DNA from: an uncultured Clostridium sp.
GTDB taxonomy: Bacteria; Bacillota; Clostridia; Clostridiales; Clostridiaceae
NCBI GenBank assembly: GCA_937927335.1
Contig: CALBDU010000004.1
Span: 248,001-312,000, forward strand
Direction of reading: 5' to 3'
DNA: 64,000 nt
Positions 7,953 to 17,383 of this stretch are shown here, one piece after another. How positions within the stretch are numbered: position 1 is the first letter of the stretch; each line of letters opens with the position of its first letter. The position numbers and the translations under genes were made by a program. The notes beneath the pieces were generated by a model that saw only the letters and a program-made list of their open reading frames with translations, did no database searches and was not told where the DNA came from.

Positions 7953-7966
7953 GGGGGTCTGACCCC
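7953..7966. repeat. Palindrome GGGGTC-T-GACCCC, REP-like
   Basis: The bases form a near-perfect palindrome with a single central T, followed by ATTCC. The reverse complement reads as the AATGGGGTCAGACCCC motif that is common in many bacterial genomes in REP-like elements. It lies between gpr and spoIIP with no T-run, so it is unlikely to be an intrinsic terminator. Confidence 0.4.
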
Positions 7967-7978
7967 ATTCCAGATTAT

Positions 7979-8009
7979 GGCATAATATGCCCCTTTTGAT
8001 GCATATAAT
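7979..8009 (+). promoter_or_regulatory. Putative sigma-E type promoter of spoIIP
   Basis: GGCATAAT (7979-7986) and CATATAAT (8002-8009) are separated by 15 nt and resemble the mother-cell sigma-E boxes. The site lies about 30 nt before spoIIP, whose Bacillus homologue is sigma-E dependent. Assignment by pattern only. Confidence 0.45.
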
Positions 8010-8040
8010 GTAATAATATTTTTACATCAAGGGGGATAAA

Positions 8041-9048
8041 ATGAGTAAGAAAAAACAGGTTGTTTTAATTTTGATTGCTATGCTGCTGATGCTTCCCTGT
8101 GTTGTTAAAGCGGGAAGCACTGACAGCAGCAGAAATCTTTTTTATGTTGAAGTGCTGAATTACTGTTTTCCTATGGCTAAGGTGACTTCCTTTAATGAAG
8201 AGGATATGGCAGAAAACAGCTTCTCTATTACTGAAAAGCTGCTGGAGATAACAGGCACAGATATAAACAACCCCTTGTCTCTTATTGGCAAGGAGGTGTC
8301 CTGTCTGGCTGCGGTGAATACTAAGAATTATGAAGGTTATGATGTACAGTATTTCACCCTTAACGATGGTCAGATATCAAAGGAGGGAGATACCAATACT
8401 GCTGAAATAAATAATGTCAATGTGGTGGACCCTAACCTGAAGCAGAAGCTGAATACACAAAAGCCTGCGGTTTTGATATATCACACCCACACCACCGAGA
8501 GCTATATGCCGGGAGCTGCCACCAATTTTGACGACACTCAGAATGTGGTAGCAGTTGGAGATGAACTTGTTAAGGAGCTTCAAAACAATTATGGCATATC
8601 TGCAATAAATGACAGGACGGTACATAATGCCACAGCATATACTCAGAGCTACTCCAGGTCTGCAGTAACTCTGGACAGCTACCTTAAAAAGTATGGAGAT
8701 TTCAAACTGGTTATCGACCTTCACAGAGACTCTGTTTCCAACAAGAATTCAGTAACCATGAAAATCAACGGGGAAAGTGTTGCTAAAATAATGCTGGTTA
8801 TGTCCAGAAAAAACCCTCATTTTAACACTAATATGGCTATGGCAAACAAGCTTATACAAAATTCTGACAAACTCTTTCCAGGCTTTTGCAAGGGGGTTTG
8901 CTACTATAACTATGGTACAAGATACTTTAACCAGGATAAAAGCAATAACGCAGTGCTGATTGAAGTGGGAGCAGATATCAACACTACCGCAGAAGCAAAG
9001 GCATCATCAAAATACCTGGCAAGAATTATTGCTGAAAGTCTAAAATAG
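8041..9048 (+). CDS. spoIIP: Stage II sporulation protein P (cell wall amidase/endopeptidase)
   Basis: The product has 335 residues, starting after AAGGGGGATAAA. With SpoIID and SpoIIM it degrades septal peptidoglycan during engulfment. The N-terminal hydrophobic segment (about 5-25) anchors or exports it. The C-terminal catalytic domain carries VLIYHTHTTESYMPG, VIDLHRDS and the late LIEVGADINT, which supply the metal-binding residues. Length is typical for clostridia. Confidence 0.93.
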   Translation: MSKKKQVVLILIAMLLMLPCVVKAGSTDSSRNLFYVEVLNYCFPMAKVTSFNEEDMAENSFSITEKLLEITGTDINNPLSLIGKEVSCLAAVNTKNYEGYDVQYFTLNDGQISKEGDTNTAEINNVNVVDPNLKQKLNTQKPAVLIYHTHTTESYMPGAATNFDDTQNVVAVGDELVKELQNNYGISAINDRTVHNATAYTQSYSRSAVTLDSYLKKYGDFKLVIDLHRDSVSNKNSVTMKINGESVAKIMLVMSRKNPHFNTNMAMANKLIQNSDKLFPGFCKGVCYYNYGTRYFNQDKSNNAVLIEVGADINTTAEAKASSKYLARIIAESLK

Positions 9049-9111
9049 TGAATAAAAGTTATAAAAAGGTACATCCTTACTAATAATAAATTTAGTAGGG
9101 AGTATTTTTTT

Positions 9112-9387
9112 ATGCGAAGGAAATTGTATTGCCTTATTTTGATTATATGTTTTTTTATATTATCCATAGGAGTTTTGACTGTAACCAGCACTTTGCCTAA
9201 AGCAATCAAGGAAAATTCCAGCTATAAAATAAGTTTTAGCCTGTATCCCTTTAATTTTGAGTTTAAAAATGATAAATACGTTATATCAGCGGGCAGGGAT
9301 ACCATTAATGCAGCTATAAACGGTGTGAACACTGTTAAAAGCAATATAACCGACTTAATAGAGCAGTTTAGAAGCCCCGTGAAATAA
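9112..9387 (+). CDS. Small membrane-anchored hypothetical protein
   Basis: The product has 91 residues. It opens MRRKLYCLILIICFFILSIG, one transmembrane segment, then an outside-facing strand-rich part (SYKISFSLYPFNFEF) and a C-terminal amphipathic helix. A GTAGGGAG site precedes the ATG. It lies between spoIIP and lepA, close enough (63 nt) to be cotranscribed with spoIIP. Function unknown; a sporulation link is only contextual. Confidence 0.7.
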   Translation: MRRKLYCLILIICFFILSIGVLTVTSTLPKAIKENSSYKISFSLYPFNFEFKNDKYVISAGRDTINAAINGVNTVKSNITDLIEQFRSPVK

Positions 9388-9469
9388 AATTTATATTTAC
9401 TTTTATCAAATTTATTGATATGTTATAATTTACTATGATTGTTTAAGTTTAATTGGGGGTTAATGAAGA

Positions 9470-11278
9470 ATGCAAAGTGAAAGACAAAAACATATTAGAA
9501 ATTTTTCTATTATTGCACATATAGATCATGGCAAATCCACGCTGGCAGACAGGCTTTTGGAGATGACAGGCACCCTTACCAAAAGGGAAATGGAGGAGCA
9601 GGTGCTGGATAATATGGAGCTGGAAAGGGAAAGAGGCATTACAATAAAGTCCCAGGCAGCCCGTCTTATCTATAAAAGGAACACTGGTGAGGAATACATA
9701 TTGAACCTTATTGATACTCCAGGGCATGTGGATTTTAACTATGAGGTATCAAGAAGTCTTGCTGCCTGCGAAGGAGCTGTGCTTGTGGTGGATGCCACTC
9801 AGGGAATTCAGGCTCAAACCTTGGCCAACTGCTATCTGGCGCTGGACAACAATCTTGAAATAGTGCCGGTTATAAACAAAATAGACCTGGCTAGTGCCAG
9901 GCCGGATGAGGTTAAAAAGGAAATAGAGGATATTATCGGAATAGACGCTTCGGATGCTCCTTTGGTTTCAGCTAAAACAGGCTTAAACATGGAGGCAGTG
10001 CTTGAGGCGGTAATAGAGCATGTACCAGCTCCAAATGGAGATGAAGAAGCTCCCTTGAAGGCCCTTATTTTTGATTCCTGCTATGACAGCTACAAGGGAG
10101 TAGTAAGCTACATTAGAGTTATGGAGGGCAGTATTAAACAGGGCTCCAGCATTAAATTCATGGCAACGGGAAAGGTTTATGAAGTGACAGAGGTTGGAGT
10201 TTTTGTTCCGCAGTATCTTCCAGTGGAGGAACTTAAGGCTGGAGATGTGGGGTACTTTACTGCATCTGTAAAAATAGTTAGGGATGCAAGGGTTGGTGAT
10301 ACCATTACAGATTCCAAGCATCCAACAACAACAGCTCTTCCAGGTTATAGACCGGCCATATCCATGGTGTACAGCGGAATTTACCCAGTGGATGGTGCAA
10401 AATACGGGGAACTTAAGGATTCTTTGGAAAAGCTTCAGGTAAATGATGCATCCCTTTCCTTTGAGCCGGAAACATCCATAGCCTTAGGCTTTGGCTTCAG
10501 ATGCGGCTTTCTTGGGTTGCTTCACATGGAGATAATTCAAGAGAGGCTGGAGAGGGAATTTAATCTTGATATCATAACAACCGCACCATCGGTTATTTAT
10601 AAGATTACCACAATGGACGGCAATGTGATAGAACTTACAAACCCTACAAATATGCCTCAGCCTACAGAAATAAAATATATGGAGGAACCTATAGTGAAGG
10701 CTTCCATAATAACTCCTTCGGAATATGTAGGAGCGGTAATGGATCTTTCACAAAACAGAAGAGGTACCTTTAAGGATATGCAGTATCTTGAGGAAACCAG
10801 GGCTGTACTTAATTATGATATACCATTAAATGAGATAATATATGATTTCTTCGATGTGCTGAAGTCAAGAACCAAGGGCTATGCATCCCTGGACTACGAG
10901 CTCCATGGATATAAACAGGCTAAGCTGGTTAAGCTTGATACCTTGCTTAACGGAGAAATTGTGGATGCCCTGTCCATGATTGTACCAGAGGAAAGGGCAT
11001 ATGAAAGAGGAAGAAACATTGCTGTGAAGCTTAAGGAAATAATCCCAAGACAGCTTTTTGAGATTCCAATTCAGGCTGCAGTTGGAGGCAAGGTAATTGC
11101 CAGGGAAACTGTTAAGGCTATGAGAAAAGACGTTTTGGCAAAATGCTACGGTGGTGACATAACAAGAAAGAAAAAGCTTTTGGAGAAGCAAAAAGAAGGA
11201 AAGAAGAGGATGAGACAGGTTGGAAGCGTGGAGGTTCCACAGGAAGCTTTCATGGCTGTGCTCAAAACTGAGGATTAA
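9470..11278 (+). CDS. lepA: Elongation factor 4 (LepA), ribosomal back-translocase GTPase
   Basis: The product has 602 residues. GTPase motifs are visible in order: AHIDHGKST (P-loop), RERGITIKSQAA, DTPGHVDF and NKIDLASA. The LepA-specific C-terminal domain contains YASLDYELHGY and ends in the basic KRMRQVGSVEVPQEAFMAVL. LepA acts on the ribosome during stress. It has its own leader after the small membrane protein and is followed at 2 nt by hemW. Confidence 0.97.
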   Translation: MQSERQKHIRNFSIIAHIDHGKSTLADRLLEMTGTLTKREMEEQVLDNMELERERGITIKSQAARLIYKRNTGEEYILNLIDTPGHVDFNYEVSRSLAACEGAVLVVDATQGIQAQTLANCYLALDNNLEIVPVINKIDLASARPDEVKKEIEDIIGIDASDAPLVSAKTGLNMEAVLEAVIEHVPAPNGDEEAPLKALIFDSCYDSYKGVVSYIRVMEGSIKQGSSIKFMATGKVYEVTEVGVFVPQYLPVEELKAGDVGYFTASVKIVRDARVGDTITDSKHPTTTALPGYRPAISMVYSGIYPVDGAKYGELKDSLEKLQVNDASLSFEPETSIALGFGFRCGFLGLLHMEIIQERLEREFNLDIITTAPSVIYKITTMDGNVIELTNPTNMPQPTEIKYMEEPIVKASIITPSEYVGAVMDLSQNRRGTFKDMQYLEETRAVLNYDIPLNEIIYDFFDVLKSRTKGYASLDYELHGYKQAKLVKLDTLLNGEIVDALSMIVPEERAYERGRNIAVKLKEIIPRQLFEIPIQAAVGGKVIARETVKAMRKDVLAKCYGGDITRKKKLLEKQKEGKKRMRQVGSVEVPQEAFMAVLKTED

Positions 11279-11279
11279 T

Positions 11280-12380
11280 ATGGAAAGAGGTTTGTATATA
11301 CACATACCCTTTTGCAAGAGCAAATGTCTTTACTGTGATTTCTGCTCCTACAGCGGCAGTGAAAATTTAATGATGGACTATTCCAGAAGCCTTGCTGAAG
11401 AAATAAGCAATATAGGTGAATGCAGAATAAAGACTATATTTATAGGTGGGGGTACTCCCACCTATTTATCTTTGGAGGCCTGGGAGCCTGTAGCAAAAAG
11501 CATTTCCAGGATAAATAAGGCGGAAAATCTGGAATTTACCATTGAAGGGAATCCGGGTACATTTACTAGGCAGAAGCTGGAGTATTTCAGGAGTATGGGA
11601 ATAAACAGGCTCAGCATTGGGCTTCAGGCAGCCCAGAACAGGCTTCTAAAAGCCTTAGGCAGGATACACAGCATTGAGGAGTTTGTTGAAGGCTATAACA
11701 TGGCAAGAAGCTTAGGCTTTGACAATATAAATATAGACATTATGTTCGCCTTGCCCGACCAGACTCTCAAGGATTGGCAGGAAACACTGGAATTTGTTAC
11801 CGGCCTGCAGCCTGAGCATATCTCCGCATACAGCCTTATAATAGAAGAGGGTACTGAATTTTATAAAAAATATAATGAAGGAAAGCTGGAGCTTCCCGAT
11901 GAGGATTTGGAGAGGCAGATGTACAGCTTAGCCCTGGAGCAGCTTAAGGAAAAAGGCTATAATCATTATGAAATATCCAATTTTGCAAAGCCAGGGAAAG
12001 AATGCAGGCATAATCTCATATACTGGGATCTTGATGAATATATAGGCTGCGGAGCCGGAGCCCATTCATATAAGGATGGGAAAAGGTACAGTAACTCAAG
12101 TTCCATAGAAGGATACATAAGTAAAAATCAGCGTGAAATTCATATTAATACCTTGAAGGATGATATGGAGGAATTCATGTTTATGGGTCTTAGAAAAATT
12201 CAGGGTATTTCCATAAAAAAATTTAATAAAAAGTTCAAAACAGACATATTTAAGGTTTATGGTGATGTAATAGCCAGGCACAGTCAGAATGGCCTGTTGA
12301 TCCTGAAGGATGATATGCTGAGGCTTTCAAGCCGCGGTATAGAGGTTTCCAATTTTGTCATGTGTGATTTCATATTATAA
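11280..12380 (+). CDS. hemW: HemW-like radical SAM protein (heme chaperone family)
   Basis: The product has 366 residues from the ATG at 11280, directly after the lepA stop; a longer in-frame start inside lepA is unlikely. The radical SAM cluster motif is CKSKCLYCDFCSYSG, followed by IFIGGGTPTYL and the HemW C-terminal domain. The F-C after the third Cys (CDF rather than CNF) fits HemW-type enzymes, formerly called oxygen-independent coproporphyrinogen oxidase-like. It is linked to lepA and hrcA as in most Firmicutes. Confidence 0.93.
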   Translation: MERGLYIHIPFCKSKCLYCDFCSYSGSENLMMDYSRSLAEEISNIGECRIKTIFIGGGTPTYLSLEAWEPVAKSISRINKAENLEFTIEGNPGTFTRQKLEYFRSMGINRLSIGLQAAQNRLLKALGRIHSIEEFVEGYNMARSLGFDNINIDIMFALPDQTLKDWQETLEFVTGLQPEHISAYSLIIEEGTEFYKKYNEGKLELPDEDLERQMYSLALEQLKEKGYNHYEISNFAKPGKECRHNLIYWDLDEYIGCGAGAHSYKDGKRYSNSSSIEGYISKNQREIHINTLKDDMEEFMFMGLRKIQGISIKKFNKKFKTDIFKVYGDVIARHSQNGLLILKDDMLRLSSRGIEVSNFVMCDFIL

Positions 12381-12480
12381 AAATTGAAGAGAATAAAAAC
12401 AATATAATGAAATATTGATGTAATGTCTGATAATCGAAAATTTTAACGAATAGCACTATAATATGGTGATTTATACATAG

Positions 12481-12549
12481 TTGACAAATAAAAACAAGAG
12501 TGATATTTTTTAATCATAGTGATTAGCACTCAGCAAGGTTGAGTGCTAA
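12481..12549 (+). promoter_or_regulatory. Promoter and CIRCE operator of the heat-shock operon
   Basis: TTGACA (12481-12486) and TATTTT (12504-12509), 17 nt apart, form a vegetative promoter. Fourteen nt further is a perfect CIRCE element, TTAGCACTC (12523-12531), 9 nt, GAGTGCTAA (12541-12549). HrcA binds CIRCE and represses the operon until chaperone demand rises. Confidence 0.95.
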
Positions 12550-12569
12550 TAAAAAGAGGTGAGAGGGAA

Positions 12570-13601
12570 ATGGATGCCAGAAAAATACAAATACTTCAGG
12601 CAATTATAAATGATTATATAAATACGGGTGAGCCTGTGGGATCCAGGACCATAGCTAAGAAATATGATTTGGGAATAAGTTCGGCCACCATAAGAAATGA
12701 GATGGCGGATCTTGAAGATATGGGCTACCTTGAGCATCTTCACACGTCCTCGGGAAGGAAGCCTTCAGATAAGGGCTACAGGCTTTATGTTGATAAGCTT
12801 ATGAAGCATCATGACCTGACTCTTGAGGAAGAATATATAATAAAGACAAAGATACTTGACTCAGCCTTGTTTGAGATGGATAGGCTGCTAAAGCAGGCTA
12901 CTTTGCTTGTATCAGAGCTTACAAAGCTCACCTGCATTGTGAATCCTCCATCAGTAAGGAAGAGCTCTATAAAATCCCTTCAGCTGGTAAGCATAGATGA
13001 AAACCAGATATTGATGATTGTCATCACCGACAATGGGCTTATAAAAAACAACATAATACGTGTAAACTGCTCTTTGGATTATGCTGCCATGAACAAGCTT
13101 AACAATATTTTAAATTTAAGACTTAGAAATCTGACAGTAGAACAGATCAACCTTGAGGTCATAAATAATCTTAAGAAGGATATGGCCGGCTTCGAGGATA
13201 TATTTAACGGCGTGATCCCGGTACTTTATGAAAGTCTTAAAAATGCAGATACATCAGAGGTTTACGCAGAGGGTGCGGAAAATATATTCAATTATCCGGA
13301 ATATAACGATATAGAAAAGGCAAAGGAATTTTTGTCCCTGATATCAAATAAGGAAAAGCTTCAGGGATTGCTTCAGGATAATTCAAGCATATCCATAAGG
13401 ATAGGCAATGAGAATAGTGTAGACGGCGCCAGGGACTGCAGCGTTATTACTGCGGTTTACAGCCTGAATCGAAGGCCATTGGGCTCCATAGGCGTTATAG
13501 GGCCTACTAGGATACAGTATTCCAAGGTTATTTCAATATTAGACAAAATAGTCCATGAAATCAATCAAAGCATTTCCAACGGCTATTTTGATGATAGATA
13601 A
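12570..13601 (+). CDS. hrcA: Heat-inducible transcription repressor HrcA
   Basis: The product has 343 residues. I choose the ATG at 12570 (after AGAGGTGAGAGGGAA); the upstream in-frame start overlaps the CIRCE element. The winged-helix N-terminus contains GEPVGSRTIAKKYDLGISSATIRNEM split over residues 20-45, then LEHLHTSSGRKPSDKGYRLY, diagnostic for HrcA. The C-terminal domain binds GroEL-released signals and dimerises. First gene of hrcA-grpE-dnaK, repressing its own operon. Confidence 0.96.
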   Translation: MDARKIQILQAIINDYINTGEPVGSRTIAKKYDLGISSATIRNEMADLEDMGYLEHLHTSSGRKPSDKGYRLYVDKLMKHHDLTLEEEYIIKTKILDSALFEMDRLLKQATLLVSELTKLTCIVNPPSVRKSSIKSLQLVSIDENQILMIVITDNGLIKNNIIRVNCSLDYAAMNKLNNILNLRLRNLTVEQINLEVINNLKKDMAGFEDIFNGVIPVLYESLKNADTSEVYAEGAENIFNYPEYNDIEKAKEFLSLISNKEKLQGLLQDNSSISIRIGNENSVDGARDCSVITAVYSLNRRPLGSIGVIGPTRIQYSKVISILDKIVHEINQSISNGYFDDR

Positions 13602-13627
13602 AATTACTAGAATGGAGGAACATTTTT

Positions 13628-14212
13628 ATGTGCGAAAACAATGATGTTAATTTGCAGGATGAAGCAGTGAATGAGGAATCCACTGCAGAAGAAATCCAGG
13701 AACAAATTAATGTTGACCCGCTGGAGGAATGCAAAAAACAGCTGGAAGAGCTAAACATTGAAAAATCGAAACTAACTGATGAGGTAATCAAATTAAACAA
13801 TGAGATGGACACATTAAAGGAGAGACTTTCCAGGACTGTGGCTGAATATGAAAACTATAGAAAAAGAACCGTAAAGGAAAAAGAAGGAATATATACTGCA
13901 GCCTGTGAAGATATTTTAAAGGAGATTCTTCCTGTGCTGGATAATCTGGAAAGAGCAGCAGAGGTGGAGGGTACCCTAGAGGACATAAAAAAAGGAATAG
14001 ACATGACTGTTAAGCAATTTACAGGAGCTCTGGAGAAGCTTCAGGTGGAGGTTATTCCTACAGACGGAGGCTTTGATCCAAACTTTCACAATGCGGTTAT
14101 GCATGTGGAGGATGAAGCCCTTTCTGAAAATTCAATAGCAGAGGTTTTTCAAAAGGGATATAAAAGAGGAGATAAGGTACTTAGATGCAGCATGGTAAAG
14201 GTTGCAAATTAG
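13628..14212 (+). CDS. grpE: GrpE nucleotide exchange factor for DnaK
   Basis: The product has 194 residues, starting after AATGGAGGAACATTTTT. An acidic N-terminus is followed by a long coiled coil (about 40-100) and the GrpE core with EYENYRKRTVKEKE and VEVIPTDGGFDPNFHNAVMH. It releases ADP from DnaK. It sits between hrcA and dnaK in the usual order. Confidence 0.95.
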   Translation: MCENNDVNLQDEAVNEESTAEEIQEQINVDPLEECKKQLEELNIEKSKLTDEVIKLNNEMDTLKERLSRTVAEYENYRKRTVKEKEGIYTAACEDILKEILPVLDNLERAAEVEGTLEDIKKGIDMTVKQFTGALEKLQVEVIPTDGGFDPNFHNAVMHVEDEALSENSIAEVFQKGYKRGDKVLRCSMVKVAN

Positions 14213-14247
14213 TAATAAAGATTTAACCATATTAGGAGGGAAATTAA

Positions 14248-16080
14248 ATGTCAAAAGTTATAGGTATTGATTTAGGTACAACAAATTCATGTGTTGCTGT
14301 TATGGAGGGAGGAGATCCCGTTGTTATTACAAACTCAGAGGGTGCAAGAACTACACCATCAGTAGTTTCATTCCAGGCTAACGGTGAAAGGCTCGTGGGC
14401 CAGGTTGCTAAGAGGCAGGCTATTACAAATCCTGACAAAACAATATCATCCATAAAAAGACACATGGGTACAAATTATAAAGTTAATATTGACGGTAAGG
14501 AATATACACCTCAGGAAATATCAGCTATGGTTCTTCAGAAAATCAAAGCTGATGCAGAGGCATATTTAGGTGAAAAGGTTACTCAGGCAGTAATCACAGT
14601 ACCAGCTTATTTTAATGACAGCCAGAGACAGGCAACAAAGGATGCAGGAAGAATTGCAGGACTTGAAGTATTAAGAATAATCAACGAACCAACAGCAGCT
14701 TCACTTGCATATGGTTTGGACAAAATGGATACAAATCAGAAGATTCTTGTATATGACCTGGGCGGCGGTACTTTCGACGTATCCATACTTGAGCTTGGAG
14801 ATGGAGTATTTGAAGTAAAATCAACAAATGGTAATACAAAGCTTGGAGGAGATGACTTCGACAACAAGGTAATGAACTATATTGCAGATACCTTCAAAGC
14901 AGAAAACGGAATAGATTTAAGACAGGACAAGATGGCTCTTCAGAGATTGAAGGAAGCAGCTGAAAAAGCTAAAATAGAGCTTTCATCCTCTATGCAGACC
15001 AGCATAAACCTTCCATTTATAACAGCAGACGCAACAGGTCCTAAACATATAGATATGAACTTAACAAGAGCTAAGTTCAATGAGCTCACCCATGACCTGG
15101 TAGATGCAACTATTGAACCTATGAGAAAGGCACTTAGTGATGCTGGATTGTCAATTAGTGAAATAGATAAGGTTATTCTGGTTGGTGGCTCCACAAGAAT
15201 TCCTGCTGTTCAGGATTCAGTTAAGAGCTTTACAGGCAAAGACCCATCCAAGGGAGTTAACCCTGACGAATGCGTTGCTGTTGGAGCAGCTATCCAGGCC
15301 GGCGTTCTTACTGGAGACGTTAAGGATGTGCTTCTTTTAGACGTATCACCTTTAACACTTGGAATTGAAACCTTAGGCGGAGTTGCAACTCCATTAATTG
15401 AAAGAAATACAACTATACCAACAAAAAAGAGCCAGGTGTTCTCAACAGCTGCAGACGGACAGACCTCAGTTGAAATCCACGTGGTTCAAGGTGAAAGACA
15501 GATGGCTGCAGACAACAAGACTCTTGGAAGATTCACACTTTCAGGCATTGCACCTGCACCAAGAGGAATTCCTCAGATAGAAGTAACCTTCGATATAGAT
15601 GCAAATGGTATTGTTAATGTATCGGCTAAGGATAAGGGCACAGGAAAAGAAGCAAACATCACAATCACAGCATCTACAAACTTAAGCGATGATGAAATTG
15701 ATAAGGCTGTTAAGGATGCAGAAAAGTTTGCTGAAGCAGACAAAAAGAGAAAAGAATCTATAGAAACAAAGAACAATGCTGACCAGGTGGTTTATCAGAC
15801 TGAAAAGACCTTAAAGGATCTTGGAGACAAGGTTTCAGCTGAAGACAAGGCAAGCATCGAAGATAAAATAAAAGCAGTTAATGCAGTTAAAGACGGTGAC
15901 GATCTTGAAGCAATCAAGAAGGCTACTGAAGATCTTACTCAGGCTTTCTATGCAGTATCTTCAAAGATCTACCAGGCAGATGCTAATGCGCAAGGGGCAC
16001 AGGGAGCACCAGGCGCTGAGCAGGCTCCACATGACGACAATGTAGTAGATGCAGATTATAAAGTGGATGATGATAAATAA
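14248..16080 (+). CDS. dnaK: Chaperone DnaK (Hsp70)
   Basis: The product has 610 residues, starting after TAGGAGGGAAATTAA. Visible motifs are IGIDLGTTNSCVAVMEGG (phosphate 1), VYDLGGGTFDVSIL (phosphate 2), VGGSTRIPAVQ and the linker DVLLLDVSPLTLGIETLGG. The Gram-positive deletion in the first lobe is evident from length. The C-terminus ends with an acidic DDDK. It folds nascent and damaged proteins with DnaJ and GrpE. Confidence 0.98.
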   Translation: MSKVIGIDLGTTNSCVAVMEGGDPVVITNSEGARTTPSVVSFQANGERLVGQVAKRQAITNPDKTISSIKRHMGTNYKVNIDGKEYTPQEISAMVLQKIKADAEAYLGEKVTQAVITVPAYFNDSQRQATKDAGRIAGLEVLRIINEPTAASLAYGLDKMDTNQKILVYDLGGGTFDVSILELGDGVFEVKSTNGNTKLGGDDFDNKVMNYIADTFKAENGIDLRQDKMALQRLKEAAEKAKIELSSSMQTSINLPFITADATGPKHIDMNLTRAKFNELTHDLVDATIEPMRKALSDAGLSISEIDKVILVGGSTRIPAVQDSVKSFTGKDPSKGVNPDECVAVGAAIQAGVLTGDVKDVLLLDVSPLTLGIETLGGVATPLIERNTTIPTKKSQVFSTAADGQTSVEIHVVQGERQMAADNKTLGRFTLSGIAPAPRGIPQIEVTFDIDANGIVNVSAKDKGTGKEANITITASTNLSDDEIDKAVKDAEKFAEADKKRKESIETKNNADQVVYQTEKTLKDLGDKVSAEDKASIEDKIKAVNAVKDGDDLEAIKKATEDLTQAFYAVSSKIYQADANAQGAQGAPGAEQAPHDDNVVDADYKVDDDK

Positions 16081-16081
16081 T

Positions 16082-16111
16082 TTTACAAAGCTGTTTAATA
16101 TAGTGTATAAT
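16082..16111 (+). promoter_or_regulatory. Separate promoter upstream of dnaJ
   Basis: TTTACA (16082-16087) and TATAAT (16106-16111) are 18 nt apart in the dnaK-dnaJ gap. No CIRCE copy accompanies it, so dnaJ may be partly independent of HrcA. Confidence 0.65.
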
Positions 16112-16124
16112 ATATAGCTGTGAC

Positions 16125-16159
16125 AATTAAGGGATGAGTATACTGCTCTTCCCTTAATT
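16125..16159 (+). promoter_or_regulatory. Strong hairpin in the dnaJ leader
   Basis: A 10-bp stem AATTAAGGGA / TCCCTTAATT lies just downstream of the dnaJ promoter. No T-run follows, so it is not a typical terminator; it may be a 5' stabiliser or RNA processing site of the dnaJ message. Confidence 0.5.
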
Positions 16160-16189
16160 TAAGTATTATTTAGGTGGTGAAAAGCAAGC

Positions 16190-17326
16190 ATGGCAAAAAA
16201 GGATTTCTACGAAATTCTGGGACTGGAAAAGGGTGCCAGTGATGAAGAAATTAAAAAGGCCTTTAGAAAATTGGCGATAAAATACCATCCAGATAAAAAT
16301 CAGGGGGACAAGGAAGCTGAAGAAAAATTCAAGGAAATAAACGAAGCTTATCAGGTGCTTTCCGATCCTCAGAAAAAGGCCCAGTACGACCAGTTTGGCA
16401 GTACGGACTTTGGTGCAGGAGGCTTTGACGGCTTTAATGGCCAAGGCTTTGATTTTTCTGATTTTGGTGGTTTTGGTGATATATTCGATACTTTCTTTGG
16501 AGGAGGCGGCGGCAGGAAAAGGCGAAATGGCCCTGAAAAGGGTGCAGACCTTGAATATACTGTAACCCTAAGCTTTATGGAAGCGGTTTTTGGTATTGAG
16601 AAGGAAATTTCAATAACAAGAAGTGAAAACTGTGAAACCTGCGGAGGTACCGGAGCAAAGGCCGGCACTCAGCCAAAGACATGTGACAAGTGTGGTGGTA
16701 CAGGACAGATAAGAACCCAGAGGAATACTCCTCTTGGAAGTTTTGTCAGCACCGGCACCTGTGATAAATGCGGAGGCAAGGGGACGATTATATCAGACCC
16801 GTGTCCGGATTGTAAAGGTTCTGGAAAACAGAGAAAGAACAGGAAGATCAAGGTAAATATCCCTGCCGGTGTGGATAACGGCAATGTTATTCCAATAAGA
16901 GGCCAGGGCGAACATGGTGTTAATGGAGGCCCTCCTGGGGATTTATACATCAACATCAGAGTTACACCACATGCTCAGTTCAAGAGGAAGGGCTTTGACA
17001 TATATATAGACCAGCATATAAGCTTTTCAAAGGCTGCAATAGGGGTTGAGCTCAAGGTGCCAACTGTGGACGGCGATGTTAAATACAATGTGCCTGCTGG
17101 AACCCAGCCGGGAACAGTATTCAGGCTTAAAGGCAAGGGTGTGCCAAGGGTTAACGGTCATGGCAGAGGTGATGAGTATGTGAATATAATAGTGGATATT
17201 CCTAAAGCATTAAATACAAAACAAAAGGAAGCACTATTCATGTACATGGAAGCCAGCGGGGAAATTTCTGATGAAGACGGAAGTAAAAAATCTTTTATGG
17301 ATAAAATAAAAGACAGCTTTAAATAA
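16190..17326 (+). CDS. dnaJ: Co-chaperone DnaJ (Hsp40)
   Basis: The product has 378 residues. The J domain carries YHPDKN (HPD), followed by a Gly/Phe-rich linker (about 75-110), four zinc-binding repeats (CETCGGTG, CDKCGGTG, CDKCGGKG, CPDCKGSG) and the substrate-binding C-terminus. It stimulates DnaK ATPase and delivers clients. It has its own promoter after dnaK. Confidence 0.97.
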   Translation: MAKKDFYEILGLEKGASDEEIKKAFRKLAIKYHPDKNQGDKEAEEKFKEINEAYQVLSDPQKKAQYDQFGSTDFGAGGFDGFNGQGFDFSDFGGFGDIFDTFFGGGGGRKRRNGPEKGADLEYTVTLSFMEAVFGIEKEISITRSENCETCGGTGAKAGTQPKTCDKCGGTGQIRTQRNTPLGSFVSTGTCDKCGGKGTIISDPCPDCKGSGKQRKNRKIKVNIPAGVDNGNVIPIRGQGEHGVNGGPPGDLYINIRVTPHAQFKRKGFDIYIDQHISFSKAAIGVELKVPTVDGDVKYNVPAGTQPGTVFRLKGKGVPRVNGHGRGDEYVNIIVDIPKALNTKQKEALFMYMEASGEISDEDGSKKSFMDKIKDSFK

Positions 17327-17383
17327 TTGCAGACTTTGTTTCTCCAAGAGAAACAGAGTCTGTACTAATATAGGAGGAAAAGT

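Noticed and set aside
17329..17362. Hairpin between dnaJ and prmA as a terminator
   Set aside because: The stem AGACT...GTTTCTC / GAGAAAC...AGTCT is good but no T-run follows, and prmA is usually read from upstream.
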